Assembly (NCBI GenBank): GCA_964628385.1
Contig: CAZVOD010000080.1
Span: forward strand, 1-21,851
From: JANQPA01 sp964628385
GTDB taxonomy: Bacteria > Bacteroidota > Bacteroidia > Chitinophagales > Saprospiraceae
Length of the DNA: 21,851 bases
Reading direction: 5' to 3'
The translations under genes and the position numbers were made by a program. Below the pieces are notes generated by a model. The model was not told where the DNA came from. It saw only the letters and a list, made by a program, of their open reading frames with translations, and searched no databases. This document shows positions 8,533 through 17,042 of the stretch, piece after piece (position 1 is the first letter of the stretch; every line of letters starts with the position of its first letter).

Positions 8533-10566
8533 ATGCAGTTTCTTTTCCCGACATTTTTATTTGCCCTTGCTGCGCTAGCCATTCCCATTATTGTTCACCT
8601 GTTTCATTTTCGCCGTTTTAAGCGAGTATATTTTACTAACGTCCAGTTTTTAAGAGAGGTGAAAGAAGAGACCAGCGCAAGGTCAAAATTAAGAAATATT
8701 TTGGTACTCATTGCCAGGATGCTGGCATTGACCTTCCTGGTACTGGCCTTCGCCCAGCCGTTTATTCCTCAGGAAGCTACCGTAAAAACCGGCCGTACCA
8801 ATGTGAGTGTTTACGTCGATAACTCCTTCAGTATGCGTTCGCTGAGCCGGGATGTAGCCCTGCTGGAAAAAGCCAGGCAACGAGCCAGAGAAATCGTAGA
8901 AGCTTACGCCGAAGACGAACGTTTTCAGGTACTCACCAATGACTTTGAAGGCCGGCAGCAGCGCCTGCAAAGCAAAGAAGAAGCACTCACCATGATCGAT
9001 GAAATAGATTATTCGCCAGCTACCAGGTTAACTTCCAATGTCTTATCTCGGCAAGAGCGTATTCTGAGTACCGAAGAAGTAGAAAATAAGGTCGCTTACC
9101 TGATCTCGGATTTTCAAAAAAATACTACCGACCTGGAAAACTTCCGGGATACCTCCGTAGAAGTCAATCTATTGCCACTACAGGCTGTTCAGGAAAGGAA
9201 TGTCAGCATTGATTCTGCTTGGTTTGAAGCACCGGTACAAATGATGAATCAGACCAATGCGGTAGTGATCAAAGTGCGCAACCTGAGCGATGATGATGCC
9301 GAAAATGTGCGCCTGGCGCTGCGGTACGAAGGCCAAACCAAGCCGGTAGGTACGCTGGCCATCCCGGCCCGACAAAGTATACAGGATACGGTCAATATTA
9401 CGGTCCTGAGAAATGGCTGGCACGAGGCCGTACTTTCCCTGACCGATTATCCCGTGCAGTTTGACGACGAATACTACTTCTCTTTTTACGTCTCTGATGA
9501 TATTCGCGTACTGAGCATTAATGAAAATTTGCCGAATCGCTATCTGGACGCTGCTTTTAACGGTATTCCCTATTTTTCTGTAGATAATCGCCAAAGTCAA
9601 AACCTAGACTATTCTTTATTCAACAACTATCAGATGATTATCCTGAATGATGTGAAAACCATCTCATCGGGATTGGCATTTGAACTCAAAGATTATATGC
9701 AAAATGGCGGGAATGCCCTTATCTTTCCCGCTGCGGATGCTGACATTAACTCCTTTCGCTCTTTTCTGCTTAGCTTACCGGCCAATGAAATGCTCAGCTT
9801 TGAAGAAAAAGAAAAACAAGCCGTCAGAGTCAATACAGAAGAATTTATCTTTAAGGGCGTCTTTGAAAATAAAAGTGCCAACCTGAAGCTGCCAACTACC
9901 AAAGGAAGCTTCAAAATGAGCCGCTCCAACAGCCGGAATGAAGAAATACTGATCTCTAATCGCGATGGCTCCAGTCTGATCTCCAAATATCAGCTAGGAG
10001 AAGGGCATCTATACTTTTCTTCGGCTCCACTAAAAGAAGAATACAATGATATTGTCAGAAATGGAGAGATATTCATCCCAATGATTTACAAGATGGCTAC
10101 CAGCTCAGCCAGGGCTCGCCGCATTGCTTACACCATCGGGCAGGATGATGTTATTGAAAACCCTCACAAGACCAATACCACTGATTTAGTTTATAAGATA
10201 AAATCAGAAGAAGGCGGAGAGTTTATCCCCGAGCAGCGCATCATCGGTTCCAAAGTGTTTTTTACTGTTCATGACCAAGTAGAAAAGGCAGGTTTTTACG
10301 ATTGGTATCTTAACCGCGACGAAGTACTGGGCACGCTGGCCTTTAACTATAACCGAAAAGAATCAGATTTATCCTTTTATCGGCAAAGTGAGCTGGAGCA
10401 GCAATTGGGACCCAATATGAGTATCATCGAAACCAATGATAATACCCTTTTGACAGCAAAAATAGAACAACGCAGTCAGGGGATTGTGTTGTGGAAAATA
10501 TGCCTCATCCTGGCGCTTGTATTTCTGGCTGTAGAAATATTACTTTTGCGCTTTTGGAAGGTTTAA
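8533..10566 (+). CDS. BatA N-terminal-domain protein with VWA-like region
   Basis: This 677-residue membrane protein begins with the BatA (aerotolerance regulator) N-terminal module. It has a hydrophobic helix at about 4-22, the conserved basic HFRRFKR turn, and a second helix at about 54-74. A VWA-like segment follows, with an intact MIDAS start D96-N-S98-F-S100. The long central part is probably beta-rich (about 200-620), and a final helix sits at about 652-674, three residues from the end. Bat proteins are named for aerotolerance in Bacteroides, but the molecular job of these long family members is unclear. Two N-terminal helices and one C-terminal helix make a large extracytoplasmic portion likely. 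The next gene begins 21 bases later, so the two are probably co-transcribed. The other bat genes and the MoxR ATPase are not in this window. Confidence 0.82.
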   Translation: MQFLFPTFLFALAALAIPIIVHLFHFRRFKRVYFTNVQFLREVKEETSARSKLRNILVLIARMLALTFLVLAFAQPFIPQEATVKTGRTNVSVYVDNSFSMRSLSRDVALLEKARQRAREIVEAYAEDERFQVLTNDFEGRQQRLQSKEEALTMIDEIDYSPATRLTSNVLSRQERILSTEEVENKVAYLISDFQKNTTDLENFRDTSVEVNLLPLQAVQERNVSIDSAWFEAPVQMMNQTNAVVIKVRNLSDDDAENVRLALRYEGQTKPVGTLAIPARQSIQDTVNITVLRNGWHEAVLSLTDYPVQFDDEYYFSFYVSDDIRVLSINENLPNRYLDAAFNGIPYFSVDNRQSQNLDYSLFNNYQMIILNDVKTISSGLAFELKDYMQNGGNALIFPAADADINSFRSFLLSLPANEMLSFEEKEKQAVRVNTEEFIFKGVFENKSANLKLPTTKGSFKMSRSNSRNEEILISNRDGSSLISKYQLGEGHLYFSSAPLKEEYNDIVRNGEIFIPMIYKMATSSARARRIAYTIGQDDVIENPHKTNTTDLVYKIKSEEGGEFIPEQRIIGSKVFFTVHDQVEKAGFYDWYLNRDEVLGTLAFNYNRKESDLSFYRQSELEQQLGPNMSIIETNDNTLLTAKIEQRSQGIVLWKICLILALVFLAVEILLLRFWKV

Positions 10567-10587
10567 AAAACTACGGAATAACTCAGC

Positions 10588-11865
10588 ATGAAAACGCTAA
10601 TCAAGCAAGTCAGAATTATCGATCTACAGACTGATCTAAATGGTAAAACAGTCGACTTGCTGCTCAATAATGGCCATATTGAAGCTGTGGAGGAGCAGTT
10701 ATCTAATGAAGAGGCCGAAGTACTTAGTTTTGAGAATGGCGTTGTATTACCCGGCCTGGTGGATGTAGGGACAGAAATAGGTGACCCGGGTATGGAACAT
10801 CGCGAAGATTTGCAATCCGTAGCGAGTGCTGCTCTGGCCGGTGGCTTCTCAGCAATTCTTACCCAACCGGGCACCATCCCGGTAGTCGATAATAAATCAG
10901 CCGTAAGGTATTTGAAAAATCAATCACAAGATTTGATGATTGATGTTTTTCCTATCGGAGCAGTCTCTGTTAATAACAAAGGCAAAGACCTCACCGAAAT
11001 GATAGACATGCAACGGGCAGGGGCTGTTGCATTTTCCGATGGTAAAGCCTCCATTCAGCACAGTGGTATGATGCTGCGCGCTCTGGAATACATCAAAGCG
11101 ATAGATGGCCTGATCATCAACGAACCTAATGATCAGACCATTTCCAGGGGGGGGCAGATGCACGAGGGCTTTACAAGTACATCACTGGGCATGAAGGGCA
11201 TCCCTTCTATGGCCGAAGATCTGATGGTGCAGCGTGATTTACAACTGGCGGAATATGCCGATTCCAGGCTGCATCTATCTAATATTTCTACTGCGGGAGC
11301 AGTAGCTCGAGTCAGAGAAGCAAAAGAAAAAGGCCTCAAAGTGACGGCCTCTGTTGCGGTGCTGAACCTTTATTTGTCCGATGAAGCACTGGAGGCGTTT
11401 GATACCCATCTGAAAGTCATCCCGCCACTGCGTAGCAAAAGTGATCAGGAAGCTCTCCTGGCCGGCCTGAAGGATGGAACAATTGATTTTATCAGTTCCA
11501 ATCATGTACCGATAGAAGAAGAACATAAAAAACTGGAGTTCCCTTTCGCAGCTTTTGGAGCCATAAGCTTGGAAACGGCCCTGGCCTTGAGCTGGACCGT
11601 CCTTCAACAAAAAGGATTTGACCTGGACCAACTCTACTATTTGTGGTCAAAAAATCCCCGGCAACTTTTCCATTTGGAACAGCCTACGATTCAGCCCGGT
11701 CAAACCGCTAACTTTACCGTTTTTGACCCCGTAGCAGAATGGCAATTTGAAGCCCGACATATCCAATCAAAGTCAAAAAATACAGCCCTGATCGGACATC
11801 CACTCAAAGGGAGGCCACTAGCTGTATTTCACAACCGTCAGTCTTGGATTTTGGGAGATTCGTAA
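10588..11865 (+). CDS. Dihydroorotase-like amidohydrolase paralogue lacking metal ligands (probably non-catalytic)
   Basis: The 425-residue sequence aligns along its whole length with class I dihydroorotases (PyrC, amidohydrolase fold), including the GGF, GLKGIP-like and PPLRS landmarks and the AFGAISLETAL stretch. The active site is nevertheless gone. In the usual DxHxH, the histidines are replaced by G61 and E63. The HCED histidine is N178, the histidine of the HxCHVST segment is N232, and the aspartate of TDHAP is N305. I infer that it does not catalyse the carbamoyl-aspartate to dihydroorotate step of pyrimidine synthesis. Similar metal-less copies annotated as dihydroorotase are common in Bacteroidota, to my knowledge. 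It may serve as a structural partner of aspartate transcarbamoylase, as known for inactive PyrC-type subunits in pseudomonads, or have another role. It lies 21 bases after the BatA-domain gene. Confidence 0.85.
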   Translation: MKTLIKQVRIIDLQTDLNGKTVDLLLNNGHIEAVEEQLSNEEAEVLSFENGVVLPGLVDVGTEIGDPGMEHREDLQSVASAALAGGFSAILTQPGTIPVVDNKSAVRYLKNQSQDLMIDVFPIGAVSVNNKGKDLTEMIDMQRAGAVAFSDGKASIQHSGMMLRALEYIKAIDGLIINEPNDQTISRGGQMHEGFTSTSLGMKGIPSMAEDLMVQRDLQLAEYADSRLHLSNISTAGAVARVREAKEKGLKVTASVAVLNLYLSDEALEAFDTHLKVIPPLRSKSDQEALLAGLKDGTIDFISSNHVPIEEEHKKLEFPFAAFGAISLETALALSWTVLQQKGFDLDQLYYLWSKNPRQLFHLEQPTIQPGQTANFTVFDPVAEWQFEARHIQSKSKNTALIGHPLKGRPLAVFHNRQSWILGDS

Positions 11866-11962
11866 AAAAAAATTGTCAATTAGTCCAGCTTTCTTAAATT
11901 CATGTTAAATTTAATCAACGCGAAGTGATCAAAGCTAATTTTTTAACCAATACGACGATATT

Positions 11963-12541
11963 ATGACTACTCTTGATGCACCGAATAACAACATTGACCC
12001 GAAGGATGTGTCTATCTTTCCGACTGCCCTTCGCTATGGCCTCATCGGTGGGCTGGTGTCAATTGCTATTAGTTTATTGGGAAATGTACTGGGCCTTGTA
12101 GACCCATGTGCTGGATTCAGCGGTACAAATGCCATATTTACATTTCTGGGGATTGGCATCTACGTTGTGGTGGGTGTTATGGCTATTAAGCATCACCGCG
12201 ATGAAGAACTGGGCGGTTATGCTTCTTTTGGCCGGGCTTTTTCCCTGATCTTTATGACCCTGCTCATTATGGGAGCTTTAGGTGGAGTATTTACGGTACT
12301 TTACATGAATATTATTGATCCTACTATGGTGGATACCATTATGGAGTGTACTGCACAGACCTACGAGAAGCAGGGAATGTCTGCTCAGCAAATTGAGCAA
12401 AGTATGGGAATAGTAAAAATGATGTACCAACCAGGTTTACAGCTAGTGTTGAACCTTCTGGTAGGTCCGGCTTTTTCGGGGGCCCTATTTGGCCTGATAA
12501 TAGCTGCATTCACGAAAAAGAACCCTCCGTACGACATGTAG
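11963..12541 (+). CDS. DUF4199 family membrane protein, first copy
   Basis: This 192-residue protein has four predicted membrane helices at about 24-46, 55-75, 90-115 and 157-184. A polar loop between helices three and four contains the IIDPTMVD segment, and this layout is typical of DUF4199. The function of the family is unknown. The family often lies beside a dihydroorotase-like gene and a GT2 glycosyltransferase in Bacteroidota, as here, so a role linked to envelope lipid-linked glycan synthesis is possible (inference). It starts 97 bases after the preceding gene. An intrinsic terminator (12591-12636) follows, which partly separates it from the second copy. Confidence 0.78.
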   Translation: MTTLDAPNNNIDPKDVSIFPTALRYGLIGGLVSIAISLLGNVLGLVDPCAGFSGTNAIFTFLGIGIYVVVGVMAIKHHRDEELGGYASFGRAFSLIFMTLLIMGALGGVFTVLYMNIIDPTMVDTIMECTAQTYEKQGMSAQQIEQSMGIVKMMYQPGLQLVLNLLVGPAFSGALFGLIIAAFTKKNPPYDM

Positions 12542-12590
12542 TTTCTCTGGCTTAACGAATAAGTCTGAAACGAGGAAATAGAAAATTGTG

Positions 12591-12636
12591 AGCTGTTTGG
12601 AGTGAATTGAACACTTTAAACAGCTTTCTTTTTTTA
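12591..12636 (+). terminator. Intrinsic terminator between the two DUF4199 genes
   Basis: AGCTGTTT (12591-12598) pairs with AAACAGCT (12618-12625), with an inner AGTG/CACT stem, and is followed by the T-rich TTCTTTTTTT (12626-12635). It lies 49 bases after the first DUF4199 stop codon. The T tract runs straight into a TAGGTTTG box (12635-12642). Confidence 0.75.
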
Positions 12637-12642
12637 GGTTTG
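12635..12642 (+). promoter_or_regulatory. Possible -7 element TAGGTTTG before the second DUF4199 gene
   Basis: The eight bases match TAnnTTTG perfectly and end 19 bases before the ATG at 12662. The nearest upstream TTG (12607-12609) is 25 bases away, wider than usual, and falls inside the terminator hairpin. It could start transcription of the glycan block. Confidence 0.35.
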
Positions 12643-12661
12643 TAAAAATTCTCTACCAAAA

Positions 12662-13192
12662 ATGAAAAAATTAGACATAGCGTATCAATACGGCTTTATT
12701 GCAGCAGCCATCACCATTGCAGTGTATAGCATAGCTTATCTTTTAAGTCCTGAATTTATGGTGGGGCCCGGCACTCACTGGATTACCCTGACAGCAGTGG
12801 TGAGCATCATGGCCCTGGCCTGTCGTAAAGAACGGGATTCTACCGAAAAGGCTTACCCTTACAAACGAGCCCTGTCAACGGCTTTTAGGGTGTTTTTGGT
12901 AAATACCCTGCTTTTTACAGCCTTCTATTATCTCCTTTTTGCTGTAATTGATCCCGAATTGGTAGTTTTGCAAAACGAAGTCAATATGGAGTATACCAAA
13001 TGGCTGGCAAAAGATATTTATGGTATAGATGAATACGATCAGGCTTACAAAGACCTGGAAAGTATAGATAATTCCATTACTTTTGGTGGAGCTGTGCTGG
13101 GGATAGCCAGAAGTATTATCGGTGGTTTTTTGATCGCGACAGTTGTGGCTTTAATCTATCGCCGGGAATTCAGCTTTGAAGATGTCGATTAA
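12662..13192 (+). CDS. DUF4199 family membrane protein, second copy
   Basis: This 176-residue protein has four predicted helices (about 9-28, 38-53, 73-95, 142-164) and the same layout as its upstream neighbour. It has a short basic, charged loop after helix two (RKERDST) and a polar stretch between helices three and four following the VIDPELV segment, which parallels IIDPTMV in the first copy. The two are diverged tandem paralogues rather than a recent duplication. Function is unknown. It lies 24 bases before the GT2 glycosyltransferase, so co-transcription with that gene is likely and a partnership is conceivable. Confidence 0.77.
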   Translation: MKKLDIAYQYGFIAAAITIAVYSIAYLLSPEFMVGPGTHWITLTAVVSIMALACRKERDSTEKAYPYKRALSTAFRVFLVNTLLFTAFYYLLFAVIDPELVVLQNEVNMEYTKWLAKDIYGIDEYDQAYKDLESIDNSITFGGAVLGIARSIIGGFLIATVVALIYRREFSFEDVD

Positions 13193-13216
13193 TAAATCTC
13201 TTAAGCAAAAAATACC

Positions 13217-14188
13217 ATGGATGTATCAATAGTTGTACCGCTATTGAATGAAGAAGAATCACTTCCCGAGTTAGAAGCCTGGATCCGAAAGGTAATGGAG
13301 GAAAACAAGCTCCGTTATGAGATTGTCTTTGTAGATGATGGCAGCTCTGACAATTCCTGGGCCGTCATTGAGCAGCTAACGGGCACTAACCCAAATGTCA
13401 GAGGGATAAAATTCCAGCGTAATTATGGTAAATCTGCAGCCCTGAATACCGGCTTTCGCGCGGCTCAGGGGGATGTGGTCGTCACTATGGATGCCGACCT
13501 ACAAGACAGCCCGGAGGAAATCCCCGAGCTACACCGTATGATTATCCAGGAAGGGTACGACCTGGTTTCGGGCTGGAAAAAGAAGCGCTACGATCCGGCT
13601 TCCAAAAGGATTCCCAGCAAAGTCTACAACGGCCTGGTACGCTATATCACCAAGATTAACCTGCACGACTTCAACTGCGGCCTCAAAGCCTACAAAAAGC
13701 CGGTAGTAAAAAGCGTAGAAGTATACGGTGATCTGCATCGCTATATCCCCGTACTGGCCAAACAGGCCGGATTTAAGCAAATCGGGGAGAAAGTCGTTCA
13801 ACACCAGGCCCGAAAATACGGAAGCTCCAAATTTGGGCTGGGCCGCGCCCGCGGAATGTTTGACCTGCTCACCCTGGCATTTATCGGTCGCTTCGGCCGA
13901 AAGCCAATGCACTTTTTTGGAACGCTGGGTACTCTGTTTTTCTTTATCGGTTTCGTTATCCTGGTATACTTGAGTATCGCCAAGATACTGTATCAAGAAT
14001 ATGGTATCACTGAACGCCCGCTCTTCTTCCTGGGTATTCTGACGATCATCATCGGAACACAGTTGTTCCTGGCTGGCTTCCTGGCTGAAATGATCATCAG
14101 AAGTACTCCCGAAAAGACGAACTCACTCATTGAAAAAGAGCTGAGCCATAAGGAGCGTTCTAACAGTGATATTTTTCCAAAAAAATAA
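13217..14188 (+). CDS. GT2 glycosyltransferase, polyprenyl-phosphate sugar synthase type (DPM/GtrB-like)
   Basis: This 323-residue protein carries a GT-A fold with the nucleotide-sugar motif D40-D41-G and the metal-binding D92-A-D94 in MDADLQD. A KRYDPASKR-type amphipathic stretch (about 129-137) and the HDFNCGLKAY acceptor-side segment follow. Two C-terminal membrane helices lie at about 232-255 and 267-292. This is the DPM1/GtrB/ArnC layout, in which a sugar is moved from a nucleotide donor to a polyprenyl phosphate on the cytoplasmic face. The sugar is not readable from the sequence. It leads the tightly spaced glycan genes: the next gene starts 11 bases after its stop codon. Confidence 0.88.
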   Translation: MDVSIVVPLLNEEESLPELEAWIRKVMEENKLRYEIVFVDDGSSDNSWAVIEQLTGTNPNVRGIKFQRNYGKSAALNTGFRAAQGDVVVTMDADLQDSPEEIPELHRMIIQEGYDLVSGWKKKRYDPASKRIPSKVYNGLVRYITKINLHDFNCGLKAYKKPVVKSVEVYGDLHRYIPVLAKQAGFKQIGEKVVQHQARKYGSSKFGLGRARGMFDLLTLAFIGRFGRKPMHFFGTLGTLFFFIGFVILVYLSIAKILYQEYGITERPLFFLGILTIIIGTQLFLAGFLAEMIIRSTPEKTNSLIEKELSHKERSNSDIFPKK

Positions 14189-14199
14189 AACGCTACACC

Positions 14200-15330
14200 T
14201 TGGAAAGCAAAGCTAGAAAGATCATCATAGTCGGTACGGCTTATCCACTGCGCGGAGGGCTGGCAGCTTTTAACGAACGCCTGGCTCGCGAATTTCAATC
14301 GGAAGGCGACGAAGTGATTATTTACACGTTTTCGCTACAATATCCCTCCTTTTTATTTCCCGGAAAAACGCAGTATTCCTCGGATCCGGCTCCCAAAGAC
14401 CTAACCATCAGAGAGGTCCTCAATTCTGTTAATCCCTTTTCTTGGTGGAAAGTGGGGCGAATGATTAGAAAAGAAAAACCGGATATTGTTATCTCCAAAT
14501 TTTGGCTTCCCTTTATGGGGCCATGCCTGGGAACGGTACTACGGCTCTCCAAATCAAAAAATACCAAGCGGATTTCTATTCTGGATAACATCATTCCTCA
14601 CGAAAAGCGAGTAGGGGATAAGCTGCTGGCGCAGTATTTTGTGGATTCTACTGATGCTTTTATTGCCATGTCTCGCTCGGTAGCCAAAGATATGGAGCAA
14701 TTTACTACCACTAAGCCTATAAAGTACATTCCGCATCCCATTTATGATAATTTTGGGGCAATAGTAAGCCGGGCCGAAGCAATGGAGTTTTTAAACCTCG
14801 ATGATCAGGTGCATTACCTGTTGTTCTTTGGATTCATCAGAGATTATAAAGGTTTGGACCTCCTACTGGAAGCCATGGCCGACGATAGGATTCGGCAGCG
14901 CAACCTCAAACTAATAGTTGCCGGAGAGTATTATTCCAACGAAGAGCGATACCTGGCCCTTATAGAAAAGCTAAAAATTGCCAATCAATTAGAATTACGT
15001 ACCGATTTTATTCCAAATAGTGAAGTTCGTTATTATTTTGCAGCCGCTGATGCAGTAGTTCAGCCCTATAAATCTGCTACTCAAAGTGGGATTTCTCAAA
15101 TGGCTTATCATTTTGAAAAGCCCATGGTCGTCACCAAAGTGGGAGGACTACCAGAAATCGTAGAGCACGGCGTAGCCGGATATGTAGTCGATGTGGCCCC
15201 TAAAGCTATTGCTGATGCCCTTGTCGATTTTTATGACGGCAATAAAGTCGAACAGTTGTCTGCAGGGGTCAGAGTGGCCAAAAAGCGCTTCGCTTGGTCT
15301 ACTATGACACAAGCGGTTAAGAACTTTTAA
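14200..15330 (+). CDS. GT4-family glycosyltransferase (GT-B fold)
   Basis: This 376-residue protein is a GT-B glycosyltransferase of the GT4 kind. The N-terminal domain opens with IIIVGTAYPLRGGLAAFNERLA, whose glycine-rich turn (GG at about 18-19) is typical of donor or acceptor contacts. The C-terminal domain has the YLLFFGFIRDYKGLDLLLEA element and the SATQSGISQMAY to GGLPEIV stretch, where GT4 enzymes bind the nucleotide sugar. The classical EX7E motif is altered, with Q and S in the place of the first Glu. The start is TTG at 14200, because no ATG lies near enough to keep the first strand. It sits 11 bases after the GT2 gene and 7 before hddA, so it probably adds a sugar, perhaps heptose, to a surface glycan. 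Confidence 0.83.
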   Translation: MESKARKIIIVGTAYPLRGGLAAFNERLAREFQSEGDEVIIYTFSLQYPSFLFPGKTQYSSDPAPKDLTIREVLNSVNPFSWWKVGRMIRKEKPDIVISKFWLPFMGPCLGTVLRLSKSKNTKRISILDNIIPHEKRVGDKLLAQYFVDSTDAFIAMSRSVAKDMEQFTTTKPIKYIPHPIYDNFGAIVSRAEAMEFLNLDDQVHYLLFFGFIRDYKGLDLLLEAMADDRIRQRNLKLIVAGEYYSNEERYLALIEKLKIANQLELRTDFIPNSEVRYYFAAADAVVQPYKSATQSGISQMAYHFEKPMVVTKVGGLPEIVEHGVAGYVVDVAPKAIADALVDFYDGNKVEQLSAGVRVAKKRFAWSTMTQAVKNF

Positions 15331-15337
15331 AAAACCA

Positions 15338-16366
15338 GTGAAAATGATAATACGAGCTAAAGCACCTTTACGAATCGGACTGGCCGGCGGCGGAACGGAC
15401 GTAAGCCCTTACTCTGATCTCTACGGTGGTTCTATTTTGAATGCAACGATCAATTTACACGCTTACGCTACCATTGAACCGCTCAACAACGGAAAGATAG
15501 TACTCAATGCTATAGATCTGGGCGAGCAGATGGAACTGGATATGGCAGAAGAGCTCCCCATTGACGGTAAGCTCAACCTCCTCAAGGGAGTATACAACCG
15601 CCTGGTCAGAGATTTTATTCACCAACCGCTTTCTTTCAAATTAACAACCTACGTGGATGCACCCAAAGGATCCGGAATGGGAGCTTCCTCAACCATCACC
15701 GTAGCTATCATCGGCGCCTTTGCAGAGTGGATGAACTTGCCGTTGGGAGAATACGACCTGGCTCACCTGGCCTACGAAATAGAAAGAATAGACCTGGCCA
15801 TGGCCGGAGGTAAGCAAGATCAATATGCCGCTACTTTTGGTGGCTTCAATTTTATGGAATTCTACGCCGACGACAAGGTGATTGTCAACCCATTACGCAT
15901 CAAGTCGGAATACATTAGCGAAATGGAGTTCAGTATCATACTTTATTATACCGGGACCAGCCGCCTTTCTGCCCGGATCATCGAGCAGCAAGCCAACAAT
16001 TTTAATAAAAAATCAGATCGCTCAGTGGAGGCCGCTCATCGCCTGAAAGAGCAGGCCGTCATGATGAAGGAAGCACTGCTTATCGGCAACCTCAATACGA
16101 TTGGCCAAATCCTGGACTATGGCTGGCAATATAAAAAACAAACCGCTGCCAATGTTTCTAATCCGGTGATAGACGAAATATACGCTTCTGCTGTTAATGC
16201 CGGAGCTTCCGGCGGCAAAATTTCCGGTGCCGGAGGAGGAGGCTTTATGATTATTTATGCCCCCAACAATACCAAATATCAGGTCACGGAAGTACTCAGG
16301 ACGTTTGGGGGCCAAATTTTTCATTTTTCATTCTGCCCAACCGGTCTGACAACCTGGAAGGTGTAA
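15338..16366 (+). CDS. hddA: D-glycero-alpha-D-manno-heptose 7-phosphate kinase (GHMP family)
   Basis: HddA phosphorylates D-glycero-D-manno-heptose 7-phosphate at C1 to give the alpha-1,7-bisphosphate. The 342-residue protein shows the three GHMP signatures. The opening is KAPLRIGLAGGGTD (8-21), the ATP loop is PKGSGMGASST (109-119), and the C-terminal glycine-rich segment is GKISGAGGGGFM (about 294-305). The GGGTDVSPY opening separates this branch from galactokinases and homoserine kinases. GTG at 15338 is the longest start and an ATG two codons later (15344) is equally possible. It is followed by gmhA, hddC and gmhB, which supports the specific function. Confidence 0.9.
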   Translation: MKMIIRAKAPLRIGLAGGGTDVSPYSDLYGGSILNATINLHAYATIEPLNNGKIVLNAIDLGEQMELDMAEELPIDGKLNLLKGVYNRLVRDFIHQPLSFKLTTYVDAPKGSGMGASSTITVAIIGAFAEWMNLPLGEYDLAHLAYEIERIDLAMAGGKQDQYAATFGGFNFMEFYADDKVIVNPLRIKSEYISEMEFSIILYYTGTSRLSARIIEQQANNFNKKSDRSVEAAHRLKEQAVMMKEALLIGNLNTIGQILDYGWQYKKQTAANVSNPVIDEIYASAVNAGASGGKISGAGGGGFMIIYAPNNTKYQVTEVLRTFGGQIFHFSFCPTGLTTWKV

Positions 16367-16437
16367 AAACTAGCGGAAAGTGCCAGCAAAATGGATCCTC
16401 AATTATTTTTCTGCCTTTACTTTCTCAACAACAAACC

Positions 16438-17010
16438 ATGAATAAAAGAATTAACAACATTCTCGCGGAAAGCATTGCCGTAAAGCAAGCCATACTCAAT
16501 GACCCGGAGCTACTACAGCGCGTTCAGAATGTAGTACAGGATTGTATTGCTGCTTTTAAAGTAGATAAAAAACTGCTTTTCTGTGGTAACGGTGGTTCTG
16601 CTGCGGATGCCCAGCATCTGGCAGCTGAATTTTCCGGCCGTTTTTATAAAGACAGGGCGCCGCTGTTTGCCGAAGCTTTACACGTGAATACTTCTTATCT
16701 GACGGCAGTTGCCAATGACTATTCCTACGACGAAATTTATTCGCGGGCCGTCAGAGGCGCGGGGCGAGCGGGAGATGTCATCTTTGGAATTTCTACCTCC
16801 GGTAATTCCGGAAATATCCTCAAAGCACTGGAAGTCGCCAAAGCTAAGGGGATGATCACCGTTGGCTTCACCGGAGCCAGCGGCGGGAAGATGAAAGCCC
16901 TGTGCGATCACCTGATCAATATCCCGTCTACAGATACGCCCCGCATACAAGAGTCACACATTACTATTGGCCATATTATTTGTGAATTGGTAGAAGCCGC
17001 CCTATTCTAA
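16438..17010 (+). CDS. gmhA: D-sedoheptulose 7-phosphate isomerase (SIS domain)
   Basis: GmhA turns D-sedoheptulose 7-phosphate into D-glycero-D-manno-heptose 7-phosphate, the first committed step of heptose synthesis. The 190-residue length is normal. The phosphate-binding loop is GNGGSAADAQHLAAEFSGRF (50-69), the second SIS loop is STSGNSGN (119-126), and the C-terminal ESHITIGHIICE segment carries the conserved histidines H174 and H179. It probably forms a homotetramer like other GmhA proteins. It starts 71 bases after hddA, a slightly longer gap than the others, and 32 bases before hddC. Confidence 0.94.
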   Translation: MNKRINNILAESIAVKQAILNDPELLQRVQNVVQDCIAAFKVDKKLLFCGNGGSAADAQHLAAEFSGRFYKDRAPLFAEALHVNTSYLTAVANDYSYDEIYSRAVRGAGRAGDVIFGISTSGNSGNILKALEVAKAKGMITVGFTGASGGKMKALCDHLINIPSTDTPRIQESHITIGHIICELVEAALF

Positions 17011-17042
17011 AAAATAGCTACAATACAAAAGTCTGAAACAAC

